Positions 1 through 7,224 of a DNA stretch of 8,714 bases are shown here, piece by piece. The translations under genes and the position numbers were made by a program. Positions within the stretch are counted from its first letter, which is position 1. Each line of letters opens with the position of its first letter. This DNA is from Candidatus Thorarchaeota archaeon (GTDB taxonomy: Archaea; Asgardarchaeota; Thorarchaeia; Thorarchaeales; Thorarchaeaceae), in contig JAGSHP010000085.1 in assembly GCA_029855925.1 (NCBI GenBank), forward strand, positions 1 to 8,714, in the 5' to 3' direction. Below the pieces are notes generated by a model that saw only the letters and a program-made list of their open reading frames with translations, was not told the DNA's origin and did not search any database.

Positions 1-2
1 AC

Positions 3-1256
3 ACGAGCCTTGACGAGATCCCGGAGCCCATCGACTATGCAATAATTGCAGTTCCAAACAAGTATGTGCCCGACATTCTTCGTCAAGCAGCAGAGAAAGG
101 TGCCAAGGGCGCAACGATATTCACCAGCGGATACTCTGAGCTTGGAACTGATGAGGGGAGGGAACGAGAGGAGGAATTGAATAATCTGGTCCATTCACTT
201 CCAACGAGAGTGCTTGGACCCAACTGCATGGGTCTCACATATCCGAAGATTGGGTTTGCATTCATGCCCACTGCCAAGAGAAGTGTGGGCCCAGTTGGAT
301 TCTTGTCACAGTCGGGCGGAATCGCAATTGCTGTGTACACCGCGGGAGCAGAGTCAGGACTTGGCTTCAGCAAACTGTTCAGCTTCGGAAACCAGATCGA
401 TATCACTCAGCACGAGCTGCTCGACTATTTTGTGGACGACGATGAAACCTCTGTCGTGGGCGCATACATCGAAGGGACAAAGAACGGGCGAGCGCTACTT
501 GACTCTATGATACGTCTGGCGCGCAAGAAACCTCTTGTTGTTCTGAAGGGTGGTCGCTCCATAGAGGGGTCACGTGCTGCTTCATCGCACACTGGTGCAC
601 TTGCAGGTTCCCTTGACATCTGGGAGGCGGCGTTCAAACAGGCCAATGTTCAGACGGTGTCAACAATTGAGGACATGGTCGCGACGCTCAGTGTCTTCTC
701 ACAGACACCGGAGCCAAAGACTAACTCGGTCGGAATTGTTGCAATTAGTGGAGGCACCAGCGTAGTCTACACCGATCTCTGTGTAGAGAGCGGACTTGAG
801 GTGCCACAGACGTCAAAGAAGACAATTGAGCGACTCGACCCACTGATTGCGGACGTGGGAACCGGTCTGGGCAATCCGATTGACCTCGCTGCTGACTATT
901 ACTCGGATCAGACCATTTCAGAGGTCATCAGAATTGTGGGTGAGGAATCTCGATTCAGCTCGATCATCATTGAGGCCGATGTTCACAACATCTATCAGGT
1001 CGCATCAATCATGGACGCACTCGACACTGCCGACTACTTTTGGCAGGCGATGGCTGATGCCGCCTCTGACGTCATGGCCAAGCATAATAAGCCCGTACTT
1101 GTAGCCCTGCCCGATATTGCATTTCCTGACGCCAGAGCCAAGACTTGGAACATATTCGTAGACGCCGGATTGCCAGTCTTCAGAAACATGCCGGAAGCCA
1201 TTGATGCCCTATCACGGGCCTGGAGATACTACGAACGACGAAGACTCAGGAAGTAA
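3..1256 (+). CDS. ADP-forming acetate/acyl-CoA ligase, alpha subunit (5' partial)
   Basis: The product is the CoA-binding and phosphoryl-relay subunit of an ADP-forming acyl-CoA synthetase, a cytoplasmic enzyme converting acyl-CoA + ADP + Pi to acid + CoA + ATP. The frame is open to the window edge: the codons from 3 to 65 read as the end of a Rossmann CoA-binding domain (PEPIDYAIIAVPN), so the GTG at 66 is not the real start. Visible motifs are GPNCMG, SQSGGIA, YIEG (Glu codon 471-473) and SSHTGALAG (His codon 588-590). In characterised Pyrococcus enzymes these correspond to Glu218 and the phosphorylated His257 of the alpha subunit; the 39-residue spacing is the same here. That implies about 60 residues are missing upstream. 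The protein ends near the usual alpha-subunit length with no ATP-grasp domain, so the beta subunit must be encoded elsewhere, perhaps just upstream. Acyl specificity (acetate, aryl, branched-chain) cannot be read from sequence. Confidence 0.9.
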   Translation, partial: TSLDEIPEPIDYAIIAVPNKYVPDILRQAAEKGAKGATIFTSGYSELGTDEGREREEELNNLVHSLPTRVLGPNCMGLTYPKIGFAFMPTAKRSVGPVGFLSQSGGIAIAVYTAGAESGLGFSKLFSFGNQIDITQHELLDYFVDDDETSVVGAYIEGTKNGRALLDSMIRLARKKPLVVLKGGRSIEGSRAASSHTGALAGSLDIWEAAFKQANVQTVSTIEDMVATLSVFSQTPEPKTNSVGIVAISGGTSVVYTDLCVESGLEVPQTSKKTIERLDPLIADVGTGLGNPIDLAADYYSDQTISEVIRIVGEESRFSSIIIEADVHNIYQVASIMDALDTADYFWQAMADAASDVMAKHNKPVLVALPDIAFPDARAKTWNIFVDAGLPVFRNMPEAIDALSRAWRYYERRRLRK

Positions 1257-1398
1257 ATCTCGTTCTTCCAAGATTACTCTGTGACTCTCAGAGGGATGGT
1301 CTCGAGATGTGGTTTGCCGAATGTCAGTCTGAATGCGTCATGATGCCAACGATAAATATAGGATAAAGCTATAACCTAATACTTTATATCTGCAAATA

Positions 1399-1506
1399 AT
1401 GTTACTAGAGTGGGCAACACCAACAAGCGATGCATACAGAGGGAATAAAGCGCACGCCAGAATTCAAGATGATAATATAGATTCACTCATGTCAAGACAA
1501 CAATGA
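1399..1506 (+). CDS. Marginal 35-codon ORF overlapping the kinase start
   Basis: This short frame starts at ATG 1399 (MLLEWATPTSDAYRGNK...) and ends with TGA at 1504-1506. The stop overlaps the ATG of the histidine kinase (1503-1505) as ATGA, the arrangement seen in translationally coupled genes. The peptide is polar with no recognisable motif or membrane segment, and there is no Shine-Dalgarno sequence before its ATG. An open frame of this size can arise by chance, so this is recorded as a possible leader peptide and not as an established gene. Confidence 0.15.
   Translation: MLLEWATPTSDAYRGNKAHARIQDDNIDSLMSRQQ
1472..1479 (+). promoter_or_regulatory. TATA-like box for the histidine kinase, leaderless spacing
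   Basis: The AT-rich octamer ATAATATA lies 31 to 24 bases before the ATG at 1503. Archaeal TATA boxes normally sit about 24-31 bases before the transcription start, so this box would place the RNA 5' end at or beside the start codon. That fits the lack of a Shine-Dalgarno motif before 1503. Other TATA-like stretches lie further upstream (1352-1360 and 1383-1389) and could give a longer leader. Confidence 0.4.
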
Positions 1507-2537
1507 GAGTCAAGGAAATGGAGAACATCGCCCACCTACTGCTAGAAGTCACAGAGGCATTACCCGAGGCTATTGTCTACTGTGACCTAGACGGGTCTCT
1601 GCAATTTGTCAACGAGTCCTTTCGAGAGATGGTTCGAGCCAGAGACGAGCACATCTTGACCACCTCATTCAAAGAGTTTCTTGCAGATGAGGAAGAGAAG
1701 AGAAGAGTCGAAAGGTTCGAGAAGAGTCTTGAGAACAACTGTGCGATATATGACACTTACCTCCGTCAGGGCAATAATGGTAGGGTGGCGGTTAGAATCA
1801 GGTCCTCATTGATCAGGGACAGCGAGAAGACCCCAATGGGAATATTGAGAATAATCACCGACATTCGGGAAACCAAGAAGAGGGACATGATGTCTGAACA
1901 ACAATTCAATCTCATCCACGTTTTCACAAATCTGCTACAGCATGACATGAGGAACGACCTTCAGGTGATTCTCGGCTATATTGAGTCAATTCTCCTAGTA
2001 TCATCTGACATCTCGCCTGCAGCATTAGATATGTTGGAACACGCGCAGAGTGCGGCCCTCCGGATGTCCGGAACCATTGATGCATTTAATGAGGCTGACA
2101 AGTTCATCGAGATAGACCTCATCGCGCTGCTCCGCAGAGTTGCCGAAGAGGCGAATTCTACGCACATGGAACTCGATATCACTCTTGAAACTGGTGGGTT
2201 GATAGGTCCGCTTATGATCATCGCGACGCCAATGTTGGCCAGTGCGTTTCACAATATATTCAGAAACGCCGCAGAGCATGCAGGCCCGTCTGTTGAGGTC
2301 ATAGTGTCGATTAGACGCATCAATGGGATGGTCCGTGTCGCAATAGAGGATAATGGATCCGGAATACCGCCCGAGAAGATCTCGTCACTATTCACAAGAC
2401 CCGACAATGCCACGAGAAATGGAATCGGTCTATACCTGACTCAGCACATCATTCGAGCATGCGGTGGCTCTATCAGGGTGATCTCGGACGTGGAGAGGGG
2501 GGCAAAGTTTGAGATTGACCTCCCGCTGCTCCACTAA
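1503..2537 (+). CDS. Soluble PAS-domain sensor histidine kinase
   Basis: A 344-residue cytoplasmic sensor kinase with no membrane segment or signal peptide. Residues 10-125 form a PAS-type sensor domain (EAIVYCDLDGSLQFVNESF, ending ILRIITDIRETKK). Residues 130-200 form the dimerisation and phosphoacceptor region with an H-box HDMRNDL, His147 being the expected phosphorylated residue. Residues 240-344 form the HATPase domain with N-box NIFRNAAEHA (Asn251/Asn255), G1 box DNGSG (283-287) and G2 box NGIGL (306-310). All key kinase residues are present, so it should be active. The ligand of the PAS domain is unknown. No response regulator is encoded in the window, so its partner is unlinked. ATG 1503 is chosen because the TATA-like box fits a leaderless start; ATG 1518 is an alternative losing five residues. 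It runs convergently into the PLP enzyme gene across only 10 bp. Confidence 0.9.
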   Translation: MRVKEMENIAHLLLEVTEALPEAIVYCDLDGSLQFVNESFREMVRARDEHILTTSFKEFLADEEEKRRVERFEKSLENNCAIYDTYLRQGNNGRVAVRIRSSLIRDSEKTPMGILRIITDIRETKKRDMMSEQQFNLIHVFTNLLQHDMRNDLQVILGYIESILLVSSDISPAALDMLEHAQSAALRMSGTIDAFNEADKFIEIDLIALLRRVAEEANSTHMELDITLETGGLIGPLMIIATPMLASAFHNIFRNAAEHAGPSVEVIVSIRRINGMVRVAIEDNGSGIPPEKISSLFTRPDNATRNGIGLYLTQHIIRACGGSIRVISDVERGAKFEIDLPLLH

Positions 2538-2547
2538 AGACCAACAC

Positions 2548-4011
2548 TCACTTAACCAGTCCCACACGCTCGTTGAAGCGAGTTATGAGATCATCAATCT
2601 GGGGAACAAGACCCTGGATGCCTGTCCAGTATTGGTCGTGCTCGTACCACTGACGGTTCAGTTCATCAAGCGGGAACTGTTGTTGCTCAATCCAAGTGAA
2701 GTACTTCAGATGGTGGATTCTCTTGCGCTCATAGAAGGTCAACTCCTGCATGGCGTCCGTCTTCTGGCCCATCAGATGTTGATGGTAGTGTTGAATTGCG
2801 TGATCCCTGGTGTACTCGCCCTGTGACTCGCGGGCCTCTCGCAGTCGGGACTGGTACATGTCCATCGAGTCTGTGAACACGGTCATGACGAGGTCGTTCC
2901 GCCCGAGCTCGTAATATTTAGCAAATTTTATCGCCATCAGAATATTCGCAACTGAAGAGATACCCAAGAGATCGAGGCGTGAGACCAACTCCTCAGAAGC
3001 ACCGACATCGCGAATCAAATACTCGCGCCCGGCTGGTTCGTTGAACAACCGGATGAGATCCATCGTGTCATTGTCATCTATCGCTATGACCATGTCAGTG
3101 TTTCTGACATTGTGGATCCATGGAACGTGCTTGTCACCAATACCCTCGATTCTGTGTGCCCCGTATCCGTTGAGCAAGAGGGTGGGACATTGAAGTGCCT
3201 CGCCGGCTGCTATCTTCGATGTCGGAAATACCTGTTTTAGGTAGTCACCGCTGGCAATCGTACCTGCAGAACCTGTGGTGAGAGTGACGCCCTGGAAACG
3301 ACCGCCTTCCTTTCGGATGACCTCCTCCATCGCGTGACCTGTGACATCGTAGTGGAAGAGGTAGTTCCCGAACTCACTGAACTGGTTGAATACAAAAATA
3401 TCATCACGTGTGCGACGCAGCTCCCAGACCTTGTCGTAGATCTCTTTCACATTGCTCTCCGATCCGGGGGTGGCAATAATCTCACCAGCAACTGTTCTCA
3501 ACCAGTCGAAGCGCTCCTTGGACATCTCCTCAGGAAGTATGGCAATGCTCTCACACGCCAAGAGCGTGGCATCATATGCGCCACCTCGACAGTAGTTTCC
3601 GGTGCTCGGCCACACGGCCTTGTGACGGGTAGGGTCAAATTGACCAGTCACGAGAGGCGGGACTAGGCAGCCGAATGTCGCTCCAACCTTGTGAGCCCCA
3701 GTCGGGAACCACTTCCCAACAAGGCCAATTATGCGTGCCTCCACTCCGGATATCTCGGGAGGAATCTCCATGTAGTTAGCAATGGGGCGAAATAGCCCTC
3801 CCTTCTCCACAGGCTCGTTCTTCCAAGTTATCCTGAAGAGATTCTGTGGAACAACGTCCCAGAGCCCAATCTCCTTTAGCTGGTCCCTGATGGACTGAGG
3901 AATCAACTCGGGATTCTTCATTTGAGCGAAAGTGGGAATCACTATGTTGCGCTCGCGGCACCGCTGAATGGTTCGTTCGAGTTGCTCAGGATGAATAGTA
4001 AGATCAATCAC
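2548..4011 (-). CDS. Fold-type II PLP-dependent enzyme, cysteine synthase-like, substrate unknown
   Basis: A cytoplasmic pyridoxal-phosphate enzyme of the PALP (cysteine synthase/threonine deaminase) superfamily. Numbering from GTG 4011 (487 residues), TGAHKVG carries the Schiff-base lysine (Lys108), STGN (136-139) is the substrate-carboxylate loop, and TTGSAGT (246-251) is the glycine-rich loop that holds the PLP phosphate. The core resembles proteins usually annotated only as 'pyridoxal-5-phosphate-dependent protein, beta subunit'. The segments PTFAQMKNP, FRITWKNEP and AVWPSTGNYCRGGAYD look like family signatures. A C-terminal extension after about residue 400 is rich in Tyr, His and Gln and has no fold I recognise. 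The frame continues upstream to ATG 4110 and TTG 4146, but the extra residues are Cys-rich and hydrophobic (FCGFGISSCILYLIVV) and unlike the rest. GTG 4011 has GGTG six bases before it and sits just before the conserved start. Substrate and reaction (lyase, deaminase or synthase) cannot be assigned. Confidence 0.85.
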   Translation of the reverse strand: MIDLTIHPEQLERTIQRCRERNIVIPTFAQMKNPELIPQSIRDQLKEIGLWDVVPQNLFRITWKNEPVEKGGLFRPIANYMEIPPEISGVEARIIGLVGKWFPTGAHKVGATFGCLVPPLVTGQFDPTRHKAVWPSTGNYCRGGAYDATLLACESIAILPEEMSKERFDWLRTVAGEIIATPGSESNVKEIYDKVWELRRTRDDIFVFNQFSEFGNYLFHYDVTGHAMEEVIRKEGGRFQGVTLTTGSAGTIASGDYLKQVFPTSKIAAGEALQCPTLLLNGYGAHRIEGIGDKHVPWIHNVRNTDMVIAIDDNDTMDLIRLFNEPAGREYLIRDVGASEELVSRLDLLGISSVANILMAIKFAKYYELGRNDLVMTVFTDSMDMYQSRLREARESQGEYTRDHAIQHYHQHLMGQKTDAMQELTFYERKRIHHLKYFTWIEQQQFPLDELNRQWYEHDQYWTGIQGLVPQIDDLITRFNERVGLVK

Positions 4012-4165
4012 AGGTCGCACCACTATTAGATAGAGGATACAACTTGAGATGCCAAATCCACAAAAGGCTATTGATTGAGAGTCTGTCGGGATTTGGCTGA
4101 GATGCTTCATTGACTTGAGCCAAAGACGGGACACGATGTATTCCAATAATGGCCCTAAGAGTCAA

Positions 4166-4173
4166 TTTTTAAA
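4166..4173. promoter_or_regulatory. TATA-like box in the divergent PLP enzyme / ppdK region
   Basis: TTTTTAAA is the strongest AT-rich element between the divergent genes and reads TTTAAAAA on the minus strand. For the minus gene it would place transcription start near 4145, upstream of all its candidate start codons. For ppdK it would give a start near 4195 and a leader of about 100 bases. The rest of 4174-4298 has no better box; CAAAATAG at 4268-4275 is a weak alternative for ppdK. The 7-base direct repeat AGGTAGG occurs at 4212-4218 and 4284-4290; the second copy could act as a weak ribosome-binding site for ppdK. Confidence 0.35.
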
Positions 4174-4298
4174 CGAAGTCCAGAATCCCCTATGGGAACA
4201 CGTTCGAGATTAGGTAGGAACGGACTCGGCCTAAAGACTCGAATAGTGCCTATGTCAAATCGAGCCTCAAAATAGCAATGGTAAGGTAGGCGTAACAA

Positions 4299-7022
4299 AT
4301 GGTAGATAAAAAATATGTTTATAAATTCGGCGCAGGAAAAGCCGATGGGACAGGTGAGATGAAGGAGATATTAGGCGGGAAGGGTGCCTCACTCGCCAGT
4401 GCGACACTATTGGGATTGCCTGTACCCCCGGGCTTTACGATCTCCACTGAGGTATGCAATATCTACATGAAGACCGGAGAGATCCGGAAGGAGATCAAGG
4501 AGGAAATCATTGAATCTCTGAGATTCTTGGAAAAGACCATGGACAAGAAGTTCGGCGACCCACACAACCCGCTGCTTGTCTCGTGTCGATCCGGTGCCAG
4601 ACAGAGCATGCCGGGCATGATGGAAACCGTTCTCAATGTGGGTCTCACAACCAAGACACTACCAGGTCTAATAGATTCCACGAAGAACGAGCGCTTCGCA
4701 TACGACACGTATCGAAGACTCATAATGATGTACAGCGATGTGGTCATGGAGAAGGCTGAAGGCATCGAGCCGGAGGAAGGAAAGGGAATTCGCCAGCAAC
4801 TGGAATGGATCATGGACCACAAGAAGGAGGCTGTCGGTGCAAAGAGTGACACCGATCTTGGCATTGAAGACCTCAAGGAACTCGTTGCTGCATTCAAGGA
4901 GAGAGTAAAAGAGGTTCTTGGTAAGGAGTTCCCTGATGATCCAATGGAACAGCTCTGGGGTGCCATCACGGCAGTCTTCAAGAGCTGGAACGGCTCAAGG
5001 GCAGTTGCGTACCGTCGAATCGAGAACATCCCTGATGAGTGGGGTACTGCCTGTACAGTGCAGACGATGGTCTTCGGCAATATGGGTGATAATAGCGCAA
5101 CTGGTGTTGCATTTACTCGAAACCCAGCAACTGGGGACAACCACTTCTATGGCGAGTGCCTCTTCAATGCCCAAGGTGAAGACGTGGTTGCAGGCATTAG
5201 GACGCCCAATCCACTGAATGAGGTCTCAAAGAACGAACAGAACAAAGACCTCCCCACACTTGAGGAGAAGATGCCCAAGCTCTATCAAGAGCTTGTGAAT
5301 ATAAGAGAGGTTCTAGAGGATTATGCCAAGGACATGGTTGACCTCGAGTTCACTATAGAGGAGGGCAAGCTCTTCCTTGTACAGCATCGTGTCGGAAAAC
5401 GAACCGCCACTGCAGCATTGAACATTGCGCTTGATATGCTCGAAGAGAAATTCATCGATGAGAAGATGGCGGTCATGCGGATAACCCCAGACCAGCTGGG
5501 ACAGTTGCTGTTCCCCATCTTGGATCCTGAGGAGGAAAAGAAACACACACCCATTGCCAGAGGTCTTCCAGCAGGTCCGGGTGGTGCTGCAGGACCAATT
5601 GTCTTCACCTCTGAAGACGCGATTGCATGGGCTAAGAAGGGGAAGAAGGTCATCCTGGTCCGTGAGGAAACCAGCCCTGAGGACATCGAGGGCATGCGAG
5701 CTGCGACCGCCCTGCTCACAGCCAGAGGGGGGATGACAAGCCATGCCGCTCTGGTCACAAGGGGATGGGGCAAATGCTGCATAGTTGGAGCAGCCGACCT
5801 TCAAGTCGATCCTTACCAAAAGAGGGTGACAATAAAGGGCAAGGTCTTCCATGAGGGCGATATACTGACTCTCAATGGCACACAGGGTCTCATCTACGAT
5901 ACTGAGTTGCCCATGATCGACTCGACCCATAATCCCAGGCTTCAGCAGTTCATGGGACTTGTTGACAAATATCGTCGCATTGGTGTACGTGCCAATGCTG
6001 ACACACCTGAGGATGCGAGGAAGGCTCTCGAGTTCGGCGCAGAGGGGATTGGACTCTTCCGGACCGAACACATGTTCTATGGCACAGGAAGCGAGGAACC
6101 ACTCTTCTTACTCAGAAAGATGATCCTCAGCCAGACCAAGACGGAGCGCCTCGATGCTCTCAACGAACTTGCGCCATACATCAAAAAGGATGTGAAGGAC
6201 ACGCTCGCTGTCATGGATGGGCTGCCAGTGACAATTCGGTTATTGGACCCACCCCTGCATGAGTTTGTTCCACAGAGCAGGGTTGGCCAGGAACGACTGG
6301 CAAATGCTCTTGGGATTGAGCTCGATGAGGTCAGGAAGCGCGGTGAGGCTCTCCATGAGAATAACCCAATGATGGGACACAGAGGCGTCCGACTGGGCAT
6401 CACCTACCCAGAGATCTACGAGACCCAGGTTCGGGCAATCTTCGAGGCTGCCATTGAACTGATGAACGAGGGCAAGACGGTCAAGCTTGAGATCATGATC
6501 CCGGTCACGGTCGGAGCTGCTGAACTCCAGGCCATGAAGATGGTTGTTGACAAAGTCTACGAAAAGGTCAAGCAGGAGAAAGGCGTCAACATTGATTTTC
6601 TCTATGGAACAATGATTGAGCTACCACGTGCCTGCATGCGAGCTGGTGACATGGCTCAGACCGCCGAGTTCTTCTCCTTCGGCACGAACGATCTCACTCA
6701 GATGGGCTTCGGTTTCAGTCGTGATGACATCGATAGCTTCCTGCCGGAGTACTTGGAGCGCCATCTATTGAGGAACGACCCCTTCCAGAGCATCGACAAG
6801 CGAGGAATAGGTGGGCTCATGCAGATTGCGATTGAGCGGGGCAAGAAGACACGTCCTGACATCAAGCTTGGTGTCTGTGGTGAACACGGAGGCGATCCGC
6901 GGTCTGTGGAGTTCTTCCACCAGATTGGTCTCGACTATGTGTCATGCTCCCCGTTTAGATTGCCCATTGCGCGACTTGCCGCAGCACAGGCAGCAATCAA
7001 AGAGGAACAGGCAGAGAAATAG
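4299..7022 (+). CDS. ppdK: Pyruvate, phosphate dikinase
   Basis: A complete 907-residue cytoplasmic enzyme interconverting pyruvate + ATP + Pi and PEP + AMP + PPi, used for gluconeogenesis or PPi-linked glycolysis. Residues 1-365 form the ATP-grasp nucleotide domain: GGKGAS with Lys28, SCRSGA with Arg97, then Asp348, Glu350, Gln362 and Arg364, which match ATP-site residues of the Clostridium symbiosum enzyme. Residues 415-535 form the swivelling domain with GGMTSHAA, His482 being the phosphohistidine. Residues 555-907 form the PEP/pyruvate barrel: FRTEHMF (Arg588), RLLDPPLHEF (Arg647), GTMIELPRA (Glu774), GTNDLTQ (Asn797) and GVCGEHGG (Cys860, the proton donor). Every catalytic residue is present. 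It is about 30 residues longer than the clostridial enzyme, nearly all gained before His482. In the ATP-grasp motif it reads VQHRVGKRT, with His where Thr is common. The start ATG 4299 has a weak GGTAGG eight bases upstream. PEP synthase is excluded by overall layout and the dikinase-type GGMTSHAA/GVCGEHGG motifs. Confidence 0.97.
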   Translation: MVDKKYVYKFGAGKADGTGEMKEILGGKGASLASATLLGLPVPPGFTISTEVCNIYMKTGEIRKEIKEEIIESLRFLEKTMDKKFGDPHNPLLVSCRSGARQSMPGMMETVLNVGLTTKTLPGLIDSTKNERFAYDTYRRLIMMYSDVVMEKAEGIEPEEGKGIRQQLEWIMDHKKEAVGAKSDTDLGIEDLKELVAAFKERVKEVLGKEFPDDPMEQLWGAITAVFKSWNGSRAVAYRRIENIPDEWGTACTVQTMVFGNMGDNSATGVAFTRNPATGDNHFYGECLFNAQGEDVVAGIRTPNPLNEVSKNEQNKDLPTLEEKMPKLYQELVNIREVLEDYAKDMVDLEFTIEEGKLFLVQHRVGKRTATAALNIALDMLEEKFIDEKMAVMRITPDQLGQLLFPILDPEEEKKHTPIARGLPAGPGGAAGPIVFTSEDAIAWAKKGKKVILVREETSPEDIEGMRAATALLTARGGMTSHAALVTRGWGKCCIVGAADLQVDPYQKRVTIKGKVFHEGDILTLNGTQGLIYDTELPMIDSTHNPRLQQFMGLVDKYRRIGVRANADTPEDARKALEFGAEGIGLFRTEHMFYGTGSEEPLFLLRKMILSQTKTERLDALNELAPYIKKDVKDTLAVMDGLPVTIRLLDPPLHEFVPQSRVGQERLANALGIELDEVRKRGEALHENNPMMGHRGVRLGITYPEIYETQVRAIFEAAIELMNEGKTVKLEIMIPVTVGAAELQAMKMVVDKVYEKVKQEKGVNIDFLYGTMIELPRACMRAGDMAQTAEFFSFGTNDLTQMGFGFSRDDIDSFLPEYLERHLLRNDPFQSIDKRGIGGLMQIAIERGKKTRPDIKLGVCGEHGGDPRSVEFFHQIGLDYVSCSPFRLPIARLAAAQAAIKEEQAEK

Positions 7023-7037
7023 ACAAGGAAAAGTTGA

Positions 7038-7071
7038 CCGGAGACGATGTCTCCGGCATCTCTTCTTTTTT
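7038..7071 (+). terminator. Hairpin plus T-run terminator after ppdK
   Basis: A perfect 8-bp stem, CCGGAGAC (7038-7045) and GTCTCCGG (7049-7056), with a GAT loop is followed by a pyrimidine stretch ending in six T (7066-7071). It begins 16 bases after the ppdK stop. Archaeal termination depends mainly on T-runs, so the T tract alone could suffice; the hairpin may also protect the RNA 3' end. Confidence 0.7.
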
Positions 7072-7109
7072 CCCAATCTCTTCTCACGATGTGACCATCA
7101 TAGAGAGAA

Positions 7110-7125
7110 ACACTGTCAGCAGTGT
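7110..7125. repeat. 16-bp inverted repeat upstream of the zinc-finger gene
   Basis: ACACTG (7110-7115) and CAGTGT (7120-7125) are perfect inverted arms around a 4-base spacer TCAG. The site lies about 25 bp upstream of the TATA-like box at 7151, a place where an activator or repressor dimer could bind. It is not followed by a T-run, so it does not look like a second terminator. Confidence 0.35.
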
Positions 7126-7150
7126 AAACAATAAAGTGTGGGACGCAGAT

Positions 7151-7158
7151 GATATAAG
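7151..7158 (+). promoter_or_regulatory. TATA-like box for the zinc-finger gene
   Basis: GATATAAG is the only good TATA-like octamer between the ppdK terminator and the next start codon. It predicts transcription start near 7180 and a leader of about 45 bases, which would contain the GGGAG ribosome-binding-like motif at 7213-7217. Confidence 0.4.
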
Positions 7159-7224
7159 GGAATAGGAGAGTTAAGGTGCCTATCTAACAGCGTGATGACA
7201 GGAGTCTCAGGCGGGAGATAAGCA

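Noticed and set aside
66..68. GTG at 66 as the start of the CoA-ligase gene
   Set aside because: The same frame is open to the window edge and its upstream codons read as the conserved CoA-binding domain, so the gene is truncated by the window.
1277..1293. CTCTG/CAGAG hairpin after the CoA-ligase gene as a terminator
   Set aside because: The stem is only 5 bp with a 7-base loop and no T-run follows.
2548..4011. Tryptophan synthase beta (TrpB2) identity for the PLP enzyme
   Set aside because: The lysine context TGAHKVGATFG and the STGNYCRGG loop are not TrpB signatures, and no TrpA or other trp gene is nearby.
4463..6071. Long antisense open frames (about 225 and 252 codons) inside ppdK
   Set aside because: They lie opposite a fully conserved gene, have low-complexity Ser/Arg-rich translations with no motif, and no promoter or ribosome-binding site.
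4299..7022. PEP synthase instead of pyruvate phosphate dikinase
   Set aside because: The length, the GGKGAS and QSMPGMMET N-terminal motifs and the GGMTSHAA and GVCGEHGG motifs fit the dikinase, and its ATP-site residues keep the spacing of the clostridial enzyme.
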